The notes under the pieces: generated by a model
The model's database searches: none
What the model was told of the DNA's origin: nothing
What the model saw: only the letters and a program-made list of their open reading frames with translations
From: Brachypodius melanocephalos
Lineage: Eukaryota; Chordata; Aves; Passeriformes; Pycnonotidae
NCBI GenBank assembly: GCA_013398615.1
Contig: VZSR01000520.1
Span: 29,431,604-29,495,603 of the forward strand
Length of the DNA stretch: 64,000 bases
Reading direction: 5' to 3'
Program-made: the position numbers and the translations under genes
Shown: positions 1-10,844 of the stretch, piece by piece
How the letters are laid out: the number at the start of each line of letters is the position of its first letter
Numbering within the stretch: position 1 is the first letter of the stretch

Positions 1-568
1 CTGCCTGCTGCTACATTTCTGATGATAACACCTAGTTTAGGGGTTGGTAGTGGGTAAGTAGTGCAAGAAAATGTGTTATACAGAGCACCTGTATATCTGC
101 TTCTTCCCTTGATCACGTACTGCTTTCTGTCTCTTCGGAGTTTTTTTTTGGTAGCTTGGGCTGTCACAAAATAGCTACCTTCAGATTTCTGTGCAGGAGG
201 AGATCAGGATGCAGAGATAAAGACAGCAACAAAATTATTCACAGGTTTAGTCATCCTGAAGACCACTCACCCTCACAGTACCCACCATTCTTCTGTCAGT
301 ACCCTGGACGAGTCAGTGGCAGACTGTGTGCTGCCATCCTGAGTGCTCACTTTAGGTGACTAATAAAAAGGTGAAGGGGATGAAACGTGGCATCTAATTA
401 AAACTAACTATAATTTAAGGGGTTATTTAAGGGATATATTGGACCTGGGTGCAGATGGCTTTTGTATGACCAATTCAAAATTCAGATGGAAGAAATAAAG
501 AAGTGTGGTTCTTCAAGTGACTTCCCTCTACAGGTTAAGCCAGGCATTTTTCTATTTCCACCCCCTCT

Positions 569-570
<2 letters not shown>

Positions 571-606
<36 letters not shown>
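571..606 (+). repeat. (GTT)12 microsatellite
   Basis: Twelve perfect GTT units. A degenerate TG/CA tract follows at about 676-722. Frames through it give poly-Cys or poly-Val and are not genes. Confidence 0.95.
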
Positions 607-607
<1 letters not shown>

Positions 608-1734
608 TGTTTCTTCTTGGGCTGATGGTCTGGGGAAGAGATAAAGAGGCTACAGAGGAGGGAGCAAAGCAGAAATGTGTGTGCACGTGTGCATGCACAT
701 GTGTTTGTATGCATGTAAGTGTAACCCCTGCATCACTGGTTTTAGTTTTTTCTTTGGCACTTTACAATGAGGAGCTGGATGTTTTTGTTGGTTCTCTCCA
801 ACAGATAGTACATCCATGTTGGTAGCAGTTCATGCCTTATCTGTTGTATACAGCCTATCACTGAGGGAGTTTGCTACTCCTTCCCTTTGTTTCCATGTCC
901 CAATTTTCATGGGTGCCTGGTGCTTACAGTCCTTATACTCCTGATGACTGTACTTGCTCTGGTGGTGTTTGCAGCTCCAGTGGGATTTTGTTGATGCAGG
1001 GTGCTTTCCCTCCCATTTTGCTCAAAGACTAGGGTGCTGGGCAAAGGGAAGTGTTCAGTTTGAGGAAGCTGGCTTTTTGCATCCATGTGAATACTACAAA
1101 CACTCTTTGAATTACATGTGAGTTGGAGGATATGACAAGTCAAGGAAACTGCTGGTGCCTCAGGAGACCTGCAGTTCTGGGTGAGCTTGTGTAGGTGGAG
1201 TTTGAGACCCTGGGGAATGACAGGAGAGAGAGGTGCTTCACAAGAAGGGAGATGTTTTTAAAGTCATTCATGCTCCTTATTCTCACTGTTGTGCTTTTGT
1301 TGAACTTCTCTGCTGGAGACCAACTATCCCTGTCAGGTCCCTAATCAGTAACTTCAAATGGACCTGGAGTATATTCTGCTTTAAATTTGTTTAATTTGTT
1401 TGTGTGGGTGCATTGCATGTCTTGAAGCCAGGGCCTGTCCTTGGTAGTATTACATATATCAGCAGGGAGCAGGTAGTTGATGCTGTATAATTACTCATCT
1501 CAGCATAATACTGCAGTGACCTAAGCTGCACTTTCTCAGAGTTGCAAAACCTTTTAAAAATCTCAGTGCAAAAGGCCTAGGAGCCTATGGACCAGGGCTT
1601 AGTGGTATTTTCCATGTTACAGAATATACAGCTGGGAGTAGCTAGCAAGGTGCTAATATGAGCTGTCCTTCTGTGCAAGAGGGGCAAACACCTTACAAGA
1701 AATGTAAACAGGAATATCATCAATAAGATATGTG

Positions 1735-2110
1735 AAATAATTGTTATGTATGCAGTGCTTATAAGACTTTATCTGAAGGACTGCATCCAGTCTGGAACGT
1801 TGCACTTCAAGAAAAATGCAGATACTTTGAAAAAGTGTCTAGGAAACCAGCAATAATGAGCAGAGTCTAAACCCCTTAGATTTCTAAGGAACAGGATAGC
1901 AAATGTCCTTGGCTAGGGAGGAGGGATATAGCAGAAATCTTCAAATATGTAAACAGTACCTGTAAAGAGGAAGGAGATAATCTTTCTTATATGATAGAGA
2001 AGAAATAACATCTCAATATGGCAATTGAAAATGTCTGTATATATATGTTGAGGATTTACAGATTGCTAGGAAGGGAATGTATAGAACACAAGTAAATCAA
2101 TTTTAAACTT
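1735..2110 (+). mobile_element. Old CR1/L3-like LINE relic (3' region)
   Basis: The order of phrases follows the post-RT 3' part of CR1/L3 LINEs: ACTGCATCCAGTCTGGAACG, then GCACTTCAAGAAAAATGCAG, then CTTCAAATATGTAAACAGTA, and a stretch near 2070 (AGATTGCTAGGAAGGGAATG). It is strongly diverged, so it is an old insertion. The boundaries are approximate and a library search would be needed to fix the family. Confidence 0.5.
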
Positions 2111-3464
2111 TAAACCAAAAGTTTACTGAACTCACTGAGTAGCACCACATTTTATGCTAATGGTTAATTCTCAAGTATTATCATAAATTATTGCTTTATA
2201 TACAAAACTACAGAATTGTTATTCTTTAACATTTATGTCCTAAATTAACTGAGACTATACAGTGCCACAGAGCTGATTCTTTACACTTAGCACTGACAGC
2301 TACAGTCCTTGGTGGTTTCAGCTGCAGAAGAAGTGAGAAGTAGAGAAGGATGAGAGAAGTTGGAAGTGATGCTGGCTTGTCATCTTCCATATCCAATTAC
2401 CCTTTACATACTTGATTCTTTAATGCTATTTTGATCTCCCAAAAATGGGATCTTCAACTGCCAACAGTGCTGCTTCTCTTGTTCTTTTTTCCCCAGACAT
2501 GCTTCTTGTGTGTTAGCAGGATGCCTGTCTGTTTGCATCCCTTATGCTTATCTTGTCCTTTTTTGCAACTTTTTGTTGCTTGGATGCCTCCTATGAGCAA
2601 ATAACTATGTCTTGTTTGCCTGTTTGGTGGTCATGTTGCTCACATACTTAGTGAGATGCTTATATATACCATCAGAATGTTGCAATATATAATATACTGC
2701 TGTTAGTTACAATATTTTAGTATGTTTATATCTGGGCAGAAGGAAAGCTAAGATTAATTATATCCTGATTAATGCATTTGTAATTCATAGGTGTCACATG
2801 TAACTGCTTTGACTATGGCAGATATGTGAGAAGGAGCAAAAAAAAAGTTGATAAAGTTGAACACTGGTATATATTGCTTCCAGAGAACTGATTCTTCATC
2901 ATTACACTTTGGACATCACCAAGAGTGTTGTAGGCAAAGTTTATACTGCATTGGTGGAGACAGGGACAATAGAGCCTCTTAAGGTGTCTGTCTGTCTAGT
3001 CTATTATGAGCCTAGTTACTTGTAGGGGAAAAGTTCATTTCTGCTGTGGTTGAGAGCAATTGAACTGTACACTGTGTACCCCTGAGCAGGTCATGTAGCA
3101 CAGGCACCACATGTGAAAACAGCTGTCCCCTTTGGGCATGGAGAAGGCCATCCAATATGTTGTTTGTTACACCTTAGCCCATAAGTTATTTGATACAGAC
3201 CATGCAGAATGGGCTCTTTCAGGGTTAAAAGCAGAAGAGTTGTTCCCCACAGTGTCTCCTTTTGTCCTTTTAGCTTTGGCTGCTCTGACCTTCTTTTCCT
3301 TTTCATCACCTGCACACTGACAAGGTATACATCTTTGGAAATTACATCTACCAGCAGCTCCCACGCAAGGAGGCTTGGCTGCTGGAATCGGTTCGCTCTT
3401 TGTCGGGTGGTGAGACACTCATGTCATTGAAAGGTTTCCTCCTGTATCTTTCTTTGCTTTTAAT

Positions 3465-3466
<2 letters not shown>

Positions 3467-3510
<44 letters not shown>
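3467..3510 (+). repeat. T44 homopolymer
   Basis: Forty-four uninterrupted T followed by GGGTGG. It has no recognisable element next to it that would make it the tail of a minus-strand retroelement. Frames through it (poly-Lys on the minus strand) are artefacts. Confidence 0.95.
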
Positions 3511-3511
<1 letters not shown>

Positions 3512-6017
3512 GGTGGCTGGATGACCACAGCAAACACCAGTCACCTGGCAGTTATTGTTGTGAGTTGAACAGGTGATTACAGGCAAAAGCCAGGCAAAGA
3601 TGATAGATGGAACAGAGAAGAGGAGCAGAGGGGAGCCTGTGCACAGTGCATATTAGAGAACTCACTTTTCATTAGTACAGAAGTCAGTTTAAAGGAGCAA
3701 AAGCAACAGTTTTTCCAGCTTTTCCTTTCTGTGTCAGACAAGATTTCTTTGAGGGCAAAAGGAAAAATAAGTCTTCTTTCTGCTTTCATGGGTAAAATTA
3801 AAATAGTTCCCTATTTATCTCAGCAGGTATTTTAGCTCCATCTATTCTCTGTGTCTTTCTACTTCAGCCTTTCAGGTGCTATTTAAATTTTAGAACTCAG
3901 AGCTCTTACAAATACTTTCCCAGCTGTTCCACACTAAGAATTCATGACATAGATGTTGATTCTGCAGTGCTAATATTTGCCCTAGTGTGTAAGGCACTGG
4001 GCTTGCATCTCTTCCAGATCTAAATCTAGATCTGCAGAATAGATACAGATAAAATTACAGTAGGCAACACATCTGCTGGTGCATCTAACCTCTTGCTGCT
4101 GTGAGAGTCACTGAAGGCAAGGGATCACAGCAGTGTGATATCCCAGGCAGGGCTCACACCTAGGCTGGAAACAGGCTGTTCCCTTCCACCTTAGACTTGC
4201 CGACACCAATTCCAAACATAAAGAGCAGAAGATACGCATATCTTTTTGTTTCCATAAACATAGTAACTACGTGCATCCAAACTATCAGTTGCTAGGAGTT
4301 AGGCCAGAGATTAATTTTGCTCAACATAAAATCAGACTAGTCACAGACCTGTAAGAGGGGGCTGTTATGAATGATGGAAATCACTTCTACAGGTAACTGC
4401 CATTTTATACTGGTATACTTAGTGCAACATAGGTAGTAGAAGTGTGAATTCTGTGAAAAAAAAAATCAGAAAATTAAACTGTTGGGTTCTTTTACTTCAT
4501 TGGTGATTCAATAATTATCTAAGGTCAAGCAGTGGGCAACTCTGATTTTTTCAAACTTGGCCAGTCTTTTAGTTTCTATAATCTTTCTGATCCTGAACAA
4601 ACCTTTGATAAAAAGTCACATTGCTGAAAGTGATACAAGAAGTGCAAGCAAGTTCTGTTTATCCACCTGACGAGCTTTGAGCAGCTGCCATTGAGCCCAG
4701 CTTCTACTAAGAGTAAAAGAGATAGATGAACTTCCAGCCTTCCTGGAGGAAAGAGCTCTGCAACCACACAAGATTAGTTGTCTCTTGTGAGATGATCTGC
4801 CTGTCAGCAAACAGCTGAAGGGCAGACTAGAGCCTGCTTAGCCCACTTTGATAAAGTACTTCAGAGGCAGGGACTGAAGTGTTGGTGAGACAGAAGGGGA
4901 GATGGTTGGTACTTGAATAACAGAACCTCCTTGTGATGATTGAAATAAACTAAACTTGGGCATCCTTTATTTAATACAAATCCCATTCATAATTGCTGAT
5001 CTGGTAGAGGTCTGAGGTGTGGGAAGGATTTTGTCCCAATTTTTGCACTTTAGGAGAGGCACTTTAGGAGAAAGGATGCTTGCTGGTGTCTTGTGCAGGT
5101 GGTCGGGGTATCTCTGCAGCACATTCTGTGAAGAAAGATTCCCAAGAATTCCCAAGAACTCCCATGCTCAGGGCTGAAAGCATGGACTAGACACTCCTGT
5201 GTCAAGGCACTATTGCCACTGCCTTCCATTCTCTTTGGTTTGCAGACTAGCAGACTTTGGCCAAAAAAAGGTACTGTTTGCTCATAAAGCTGTTCTGACA
5301 TATGTTGGCTCATGCCTTTCCAGCAATTCTGTAATCTCTCCAGGGAAGGGACTCTCAGCTTGTGTTAGTTTATATAGTGCTGAGTACAGTGGATCATCCT
5401 TTATACATTATCCAGCAAACAGGGGCAATTTTTACATGTTATTGTCAGTTTGCATTAGCAAATCCTGACATTGCCTCTTTCCCAATTATAGTTGGTTAAT
5501 GCTTATCAAAAAGAGATATGTTGCTGTACTTGTGTGCCCATGCACTTGTTCTTTCTTGTTTCCACCAATATAGGACTCTAGGTGTGTCAGAAGGTCTGAA
5601 CTGTACAAGATTTTTGGCCCTTAAATTGGATGTTTGATAGAACTGAATTTGTGTCTCAGTGGTTACCATTGCTTTTGGCTAACTTACTGCTAGCCCAGAC
5701 TAACTGGTTGTAATCAATTTGCGTTTTTCATCTCACAAATGAACACTGAGGGTCAGATTTCCCTTCACTGATGTCAATCTACTGGCTCTGTTGAGTTTAT
5801 TTGCCCTGACATAAATGAGAACAATACTGGGCTCTAAAGCTTTTATATTAGTTGCTTTTGGCAATCTGTGGTCCCTTGGAGCTGAGCAGAAAAGAGAATA
5901 CCTGCCCTGCATTACTGGTAACATGTAAGGCATATGCCTCAACTTTTGTGGATGGCTGGAGGTACTGGTTGTTACAGAAAAGCACAGAAGCCCTGAGAAA
6001 AGGTTGTGCCTTTTTTC

Positions 6018-6142
6018 TTTTTTTTTTTTTTTTTTTTTTTNNNNNNNNNNNNNNNNNNNNNNNNNNNNNNNNNNNNNNNNNNNNNNNNNNNNNNNNNNNN
6101 NNNNNNNNNNNNNNNNNNNNNNNNNNNNNNNNNNNNNNNNNN
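6018..6142. other. Poly-T running into an assembly gap (102 N)
   Basis: A T-rich run (T6-C, then 23 T at 6018-6040) stops at N 6041-6142; unique sequence resumes with GAAGTACTGC. The gap size may be estimated rather than measured. Any frame crossing it is meaningless. Confidence 0.98.
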
Positions 6143-6477
6143 GAAGTACTGCATAACAGCAGCTGTGTGCATAGTTTTCAGCTCTGTCCTGGAGCAACCC
6201 TCCCTTTTTGCTCTGGATGAGCAAACACTGATAATTCTTTGGTGCTGCTGGGTCCTGCCTCTTGAGGCAGCCTGCAGAGAGACAGTGATGACAAGGACAA
6301 TGAGGCACCAGGGACTAGTCTCAGAACAGTTAATTCTGCCAGCAGTGCTGAGGAACTTACCAGATTTTTGGTCACTGCTGTTGTCAGCAGAATTTGAATC
6401 AGCTTGCTAAAGACAAAGGTGTCTATATGCCAGTCCTAAGCTCCCTACAGTATGCAATTCCGTCTGGGTTTTTTTTG

Positions 6478-6570
6478 TTTGGTTTGGTTTGGTTTGGTTT
6501 GGTTTGGTTTGGTGGGGTTTTTTTGGGGGAGGGGTTTGTTTGGGTTTTTTTTTTTTATAATTTTTTTTCC
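6478..6570 (+). repeat. (TTTGG)n tract grading into G/T- and T-rich sequence
   Basis: Seven TTTGG units at 6478-6512, then GTGGGG, T-runs and GGGGGAGGGG, ending in long T-runs. This is extreme strand asymmetry (almost no C or A on the plus strand). It reads as (Lys/Pro/Thr)-rich on the minus strand, which is not coding. Confidence 0.9.
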
Positions 6571-8959
6571 TAAAACTGTATTTTAACATAAGTATGACAT
6601 GTTTTCACCCTCCTTCTTGTTTTGGTAAAAGTACATTTAAAAAAATAATGTAACTGTTTTGAACCTTGAGAGAAGCAGTTCATTCTGGGAAAAGCTTCTG
6701 GGTGACAGGCTGTTCTAGCTGACCTCATTCTCTTAACCTCATTGTATAGCAAAGCATTGACTAACAGTGTACCTTGTTAGCTTCTGCTGGGTGGAGGCAA
6801 TGCTGTCCTCTCTCTGGCAGGGACCCTGTATTGATAAATGCTAATCAAGTTTCCCCATTGGATCTAGTTTAAAAGATCTGTGACTTTACAGCAGCACTGA
6901 TTTTTCAGTTTTGAGCGCAGCAAAGTAATTAACAGCTAAGATTTAACAGGAAATATAGAGAAAGTTGTGCTCCTTTAAATAAGGTTGAGTACAAACTCCT
7001 CCTGGGCTTGAAGATGACTGGCTCTCTTTCTGGGATTCTAAAACTCAGAAACAATTGCTTTATTATTTCTCATTTCCACAGATTATAGTGGTCCTCTGCT
7101 CTTTTAGTAAAAGAAACAGCTATGTAGGAAAAAAGTCTTTTCTCATACCTGTAGGGAGGAACATATCATGGAAACCATTACCCTTTAAGGGATCCATCTT
7201 GGTTCCGAAGACACGAGAGCATTTAGAAAGACTCTATGTTTACCCAAATTAAATAAACTAAAATGAATAAAACAAAGCCAGCCTCTTTTGAAGTAAATCT
7301 AGTGGGAATAATGTTGAAATGTCACTTCTGACTATAAACTTCCCCTTGCCACCCAAAAGGAAAACTGCAATTGAAATCTGCCCTCTTCTTGCAGTGGTGC
7401 TGCTAAATAAATGAGTCACCTGTGAACTACAGGGCAGTAAATACATCCACTGACATCTCATAAAGCAAGGCAGAGTGAAGTTCCAGTACTTTACGGTGTC
7501 ACCAGAATCCTATGATATATTTATAGCTAGCTTCACAGGTTTTCCTTTTCTTCATTATTTATTTTTATGATGTACTCCTAGAGTTTGCTTTTCTTGGCCC
7601 TTCTCACTTTTGCCTAAGGCAGTTTACCCACTGGTTTCCAGCAAAGGAAGGCTGGTAGGTAGAATGTTGTGCAAATCCCTATCAGAGGAGCAATACACAG
7701 CCACTCTATTTCTCCTGTTCATTGAGTGTGCAGGCATTTTCTGTCTCTAGCCAGGGCAGTCTGAAGTGATGCTCACCTTTGCATGTCCTACCAGCACCTA
7801 AGCTGGTACCTCTGTATGAGGGGAAGGATTTGGTGGCAGATTGAATGAGGAAAAGGATCAGTGATTTGTTTTGGAGCTTGGTAATTTGCTGTCCATTGAG
7901 GGCTCTGCCTCCCACAGCAACCATGCTGGTAGGTGGCCAGCATGATTGAGTTTGGAGAAGAGGATGTGGCCTGTTGGACTGTTAAAGGGGAGTTAAAAGC
8001 TGAAGGGTGCTACCACAGTTTAGTCAAAGAAACAACCTTTTCTGTTTTCTTCTCTTTCAGTAACAGGGCAAATAGTTGCAGGACAGGGCAAGGAGTATAT
8101 CCATGCAGTTCCCCCTGTCTTATCTCTTGAATTGCACTTTCTAAAATATATACATTTTCCACACAAAGTAATGAATTTTCCCCACTGCCTCCTGGAAAAG
8201 CAGCACTGAGTCCTCAAAGTTTAAGCCTGTAGCATGTGTAGCCCCTTTGACTGATCCTGTAATGTGTGATACATTCTGTCCTTTTTGTAATGCTGTAGCA
8301 GAGAAGACAGAAAGTAAAATGACAGGAGGCAGATCTTTGTTGTTTTGCTTATAATTATCTGGGTCTGAAACTCATTCAGATTTCCATTATTTTACAAATC
8401 AGCTACTCAGTGATGTGTGTTTAATACATGTCCTTCCCCCCTTCCCCTAAATCAGGCTCCCTACAGCTTAACTACACAATAAATTTTTCTGAGTACTTTG
8501 TCTGCGGGAAAATTATGACTTCTGTGATGAAGGATTCAAGGGTGCTGACTCATGGGTCAGCAGCCTTTCAAGGGTGTCATGACAGGTTATATTCCCCCCT
8601 TCCCCCAAGCAGTTAGGAGCAGGGTACTTCTTCCCCACAGAGACAGCATCCTTCTGGGTATCCCACCACATATATAACAGCAACTTCAGTTTCCTCAACA
8701 AAACTCAGGGCAGGAAAAGTTGTCTTGCACAAATAAAACTGCTGTGTGCCCTCTGTATGGCACTGTAAACTTGCCGTCCAGGAGGCACCTGCACCACAGG
8801 TTACTCAGTCCTGTCTCCACCTGTGTGCCCCATTGTCAGGAAACCTGATATTCACGCTTTAAGGCCAGCAAATGGCCACCAAGTGAGCCAATTAGTTTGT
8901 ACTAACAGCATGTACTGCTTGGGATGGAGAATCTCAGTGTCTGTTCAGTTCCCATGTCT

Positions 8960-9112
8960 ATCAGTCACCCACTGGCTCAACATGACTGAGCCTCTGTTTC
9001 CTTATCTACAGAATGACAAAGTAATACCTAAAGCTGTTGAATGGCTTCATTAATAAAAGATCTTAAAGCACTCTGAAATTGTTAGGTGGCAGATGTTAGA
9101 TAAATGTAAAGA
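8960..9112 (+). mobile_element. MIR/CORE-SINE relic (MIR1_Amn-like)
   Basis: CTGAGCCTCTGTTTCCTTAT then CTACAGAATGACAAAGTAAT matches the MIR core pattern (GCCTCAGTTTCCTCATCTGT then AAAATG). The 3' part AAAGCACTCTGAAATTGTTA, ending GATAAATGTAAAG, matches the amniote MIR tail. It is highly diverged, so ancient. Such relics are sparse in bird genomes. Confidence 0.6.
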
Positions 9113-9380
9113 TAATATTCTTGCTTTTCACAATCACTGATTAAACCCAGCAAAACACCAAAGCATTTCTGGCTGCTTTAGCCCCTGATTTAGATCACTT
9201 ATACCGTAAGTTACTAGAAAACAAATTACAAGCATATCAGGCTCAACTAAAAGTATTAAGCGTGCAACTCAGGCTGATCATTACAAGTTAGTGACATGTT
9301 GTATCAAATTGAGATCAATGACTGAAAACACTGCACCTCAGCGTTAGGGAAATACTCGAGTCAGACAGCAGGTTTCAAAG

Positions 9381-9390
9381 GCGCATGCGT
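9381..9390 (+). promoter_or_regulatory. NRF1-like site GCGCATGCGT
   Basis: GCGCATGCG matches the core of the NRF1 recognition palindrome (GCGCATGCGC) and is an isolated CpG pair in otherwise AT-rich sequence, about 430 bases upstream of the CpG island. Motif match only. Confidence 0.3.
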
Positions 9391-9544
9391 GCACACCTAC
9401 AAACACGGTTCTGGAGGGGAAAACAAGAAAACTTACAGTCATAAACAATTTATTCGTTTGTATGAATAAATGAAAGGGAAGGAGGCAGTGCAGTGCAAGG
9501 TGAGTCCTGAGGCTGGCTGGCTCCTTTTCAAAAGCTCGTTATTG

Positions 9545-9612
9545 ACTCCCTGAGTGATCCTGTGTAAGTCACTTCACTCCTGGTGCTTGCCTTCCCCAGT
9601 GTGGCTGGGGAT
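9545..9612 (+). mobile_element. Short MIR-like core just upstream of the CpG island
   Basis: GTGATCCTGTGTAAGTCACT followed by TCACTCCTGGTGCTTGCCTT and CCCCAGTGTGGCTGGGGAT follows the MIR core order (tgaccttgggcaagtcactt...cctcagtttcccc...atgggg). Only about 70 bases are recognisable and the octamer at 9620 lies directly beside it. Confidence 0.4.
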
Positions 9613-9619
9613 TTTTGCC

Positions 9620-9627
9620 ATGCAAAT
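9620..9627 (+). promoter_or_regulatory. Upstream octamer ATGCAAAT
   Basis: A perfect POU octamer, followed closely by homeodomain-type sequences (TAAATTACTAGATAATG, GCATTAATTTATG) up to about 9680. A second octamer in the opposite orientation lies in the core promoter at 10229-10236. Motif match only. Confidence 0.35.
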
Positions 9628-9769
9628 TGATAGGCAGTAAATTACTAGATAATGCTCCTGCATTTGTGCATTAATTTATGGGCTGCAAACTCCGTCTGCA
9701 TTCCTCACTCTCCGAGGATTAAGTGCAGATACACCTGTTTGGACTGCGCCTATCGTTGCAGGAGCATTT

Positions 9770-9785
9770 AAAAAAAAAAAAAAAA
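9770..9785 (+). repeat. A16 homopolymer at the CpG island edge
   Basis: Sixteen consecutive A residues directly before the composition switch into the CpG island. Poly(dA:dT) tracts disfavour nucleosomes and are common beside promoters; no function is shown here. Confidence 0.7.
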
Positions 9786-9814
9786 TCTGTAAGAGCCATA
9801 GGGAGTTTTAAAGA

Positions 9815-10480
9815 GCGCGGTCATTCCTGGTTCTTCTTTTGCTCCTGAGCAGCCGCGGCCGCAGGACGAGCCCTGGGACAGGACGGCGTTATTTCAGCGC
9901 ATCCATCCCCGTGCCGCGGCCAGGGACTCCCCGGGCCGGCTGCCCCCGCGGCACGGGAGGAGGTCCCGTCCCCGCACGGACGCGTTTCGCCAGGGGCCGC
10001 TCGGGGCAGGGCGCAGCTGGGGGTCGGCGGATGCCGGGCTCCGGTTCCCGGTGCGGCCGCTCCGGCAGCCGGGTGTTCCCGAGGGCCGCGGGGCCGGGGG
10101 CGCGCGGGACCGCACGAGCGCATGAATGGCGGGGGCGGTGCCGCACCCCGGCCCCGCCTCCCCCCGGAGCCAGCCGGTCCCTCTGCGCAGGGCTGCCGCC
10201 GCCCCCATTGGCTCGCCGGCGCCGGGACATTTGCATGCGGCTCGCCCATTGGCGGAGGAGCTTCCCCGGCCGCCCCGGCTGCGCTTCACCTGCGCCGCCG
10301 AGTTGCCCGCACTTGGCGCCGGCCGCCCGCACCCACCCCCGGCTCCGCTCGCTCCGCGCCCGGACCGCGCCGCCCGCCCCGGCTGCTCCAACGCGCCCGC
10401 CCGCCCGGGAAGAACTGGCGATGCGCTCGACGGCTGCGCAGGGTTAATCGGCTTGAGCCCCCGGTCGCCTGGATTCGGTG
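9815..10480. promoter_or_regulatory. NRXN3: CpG island at the beta-NRXN3 promoter
   Basis: An abrupt change from AT-rich intron to very G+C-rich sequence with dense CpG dinucleotides, for example around 9850-10130 and 10255-10440. It contains GC boxes, CCAAT boxes and an octamer. Open frames of 120-200 codons occur on both strands here only because stop codons are scarce in such composition. It lies immediately upstream of the beta-neurexin leader, as expected for an internal promoter. Confidence 0.88.
10121..10330 (+). promoter_or_regulatory. NRXN3: Putative beta-NRXN3 core promoter (CCAAT-octamer-CCAAT, GC boxes)
   Basis: Within the CpG island there are two inverted CCAAT boxes (ATTGG at 10207-10211 and 10248-10252, 41 bases apart). 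They flank a perfect octamer, ATTTGCAT, at 10229-10236. GC boxes are seen at 10131-10140 (GGGGGCGGTG) and about 10152-10163 (CCCCGCCTCCCC). No TATA box is evident. NF-Y binds paired CCAAT boxes, POU factors bind the octamer and Sp-family factors bind GC boxes. Position about 0.8 kb upstream of the beta-neurexin ATG makes this the likely internal promoter that produces beta transcripts independently of the distant alpha promoter. The exact start site cannot be placed from sequence. Confidence 0.7.
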
Positions 10481-10553
10481 GAAGGATGATAACAATCTAG
10501 ATCGCTCTGTGTGTGTGTGTGTGTGTGTGTGTATGCGCGTGTGCGTGTCCTAG
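10421..10553 (+). promoter_or_regulatory. Three minimal uORFs in the proximal leader
   Basis: Three short frames follow one another: 10421-10447 (MRSTAAQG, stop TAA), 10486-10500 (MITI, stop TAG) and 10533-10553 (MRVCVS, stop TAG). The last begins directly after the (GT)n tract. Their relevance depends on the true transcription start. Confidence 0.35.
10509..10548 (+). repeat. (GT)n microsatellite with GCGCGTGTGCGTG tail in the leader
   Basis: About 12 uninterrupted GT units (10509-10532), then ATGCGCGTGTGCGTG. Alternating purine-pyrimidine sequence of this kind can adopt Z-DNA. It lies just downstream of the CpG island in the predicted transcribed leader and could be length-polymorphic. Confidence 0.85.
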
Positions 10554-10781
10554 CAGTTCTGCATTGCAACACTTGCTATTGGAGAAGCAAGAGAAACCCC
10601 CCGGAATTGGGATAAAAAGAAAAAAAAAAATCAAAAATTTACCTGGGGTCCCTGGCTTATTTCTTCTTTTTCGTTTTTAATAGTCCCTCTCAGCTAAGTG
10701 AGAGACAGAGATCGCAGGCAGGGAAAAGTCCTCAAGGACCCCGTGATCCTGGAGGAACCTGAACAGGACCCTCGTGCGGAC

Positions 10782-10844
10782 ATGTGCGGCTTTCCTGCGC
10801 ACTCCTGGAGGCTCGGTACGGCCGCGGGGTTCCTGCCACAGTAG
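10782..10844 (+). promoter_or_regulatory. uORF of 20 codons in the predicted leader
   Basis: ATG at 10782 with A at -3 (GACATGT) runs 20 codons to TAG at 10842-10844. It counts as an uORF only if transcription starts upstream and this part of the leader is retained after splicing. Confidence 0.4.

Larger units (their letters stand above)
1..9814 (+). other. NRXN3: Internal intron of alpha-NRXN3 upstream of the beta promoter
   Basis: No exon could be recognised on either strand. The tract is AT-rich, with simple repeats (571-606, 3467-3510, 6018-6040, 6478-6570, 9770-9785), an assembly gap, a CR1/L3-like relic at about 1735-2110 and MIR-like relics at about 8960-9112 and 9545-9612. Assignment to the alpha-neurexin intron is inferred from the beta exon lying inside the NRXN3 locus on the same strand. 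Short tandem duplications are seen at about 5050-5075 and 5138-5165. Confidence 0.75.

Noticed and set aside
462..825. Poly-Cys or poly-Val frames
   Set aside because: Direct translation of the GTT microsatellite.
3348..3533. Poly-Lys minus-strand frame
   Set aside because: Translation of the T44 homopolymer.
5733..6410. Frames of 122-191 codons across the N gap
   Set aside because: They exist only because N codons are translated as X; not evidence of coding.
9821..10553. Open frames of 120-202 codons on both strands across the CpG island
   Set aside because: They overlap in up to several frames on both strands, are Ala/Pro/Gly/Arg-rich without domains, and follow from the scarcity of stop codons in CpG-rich DNA.
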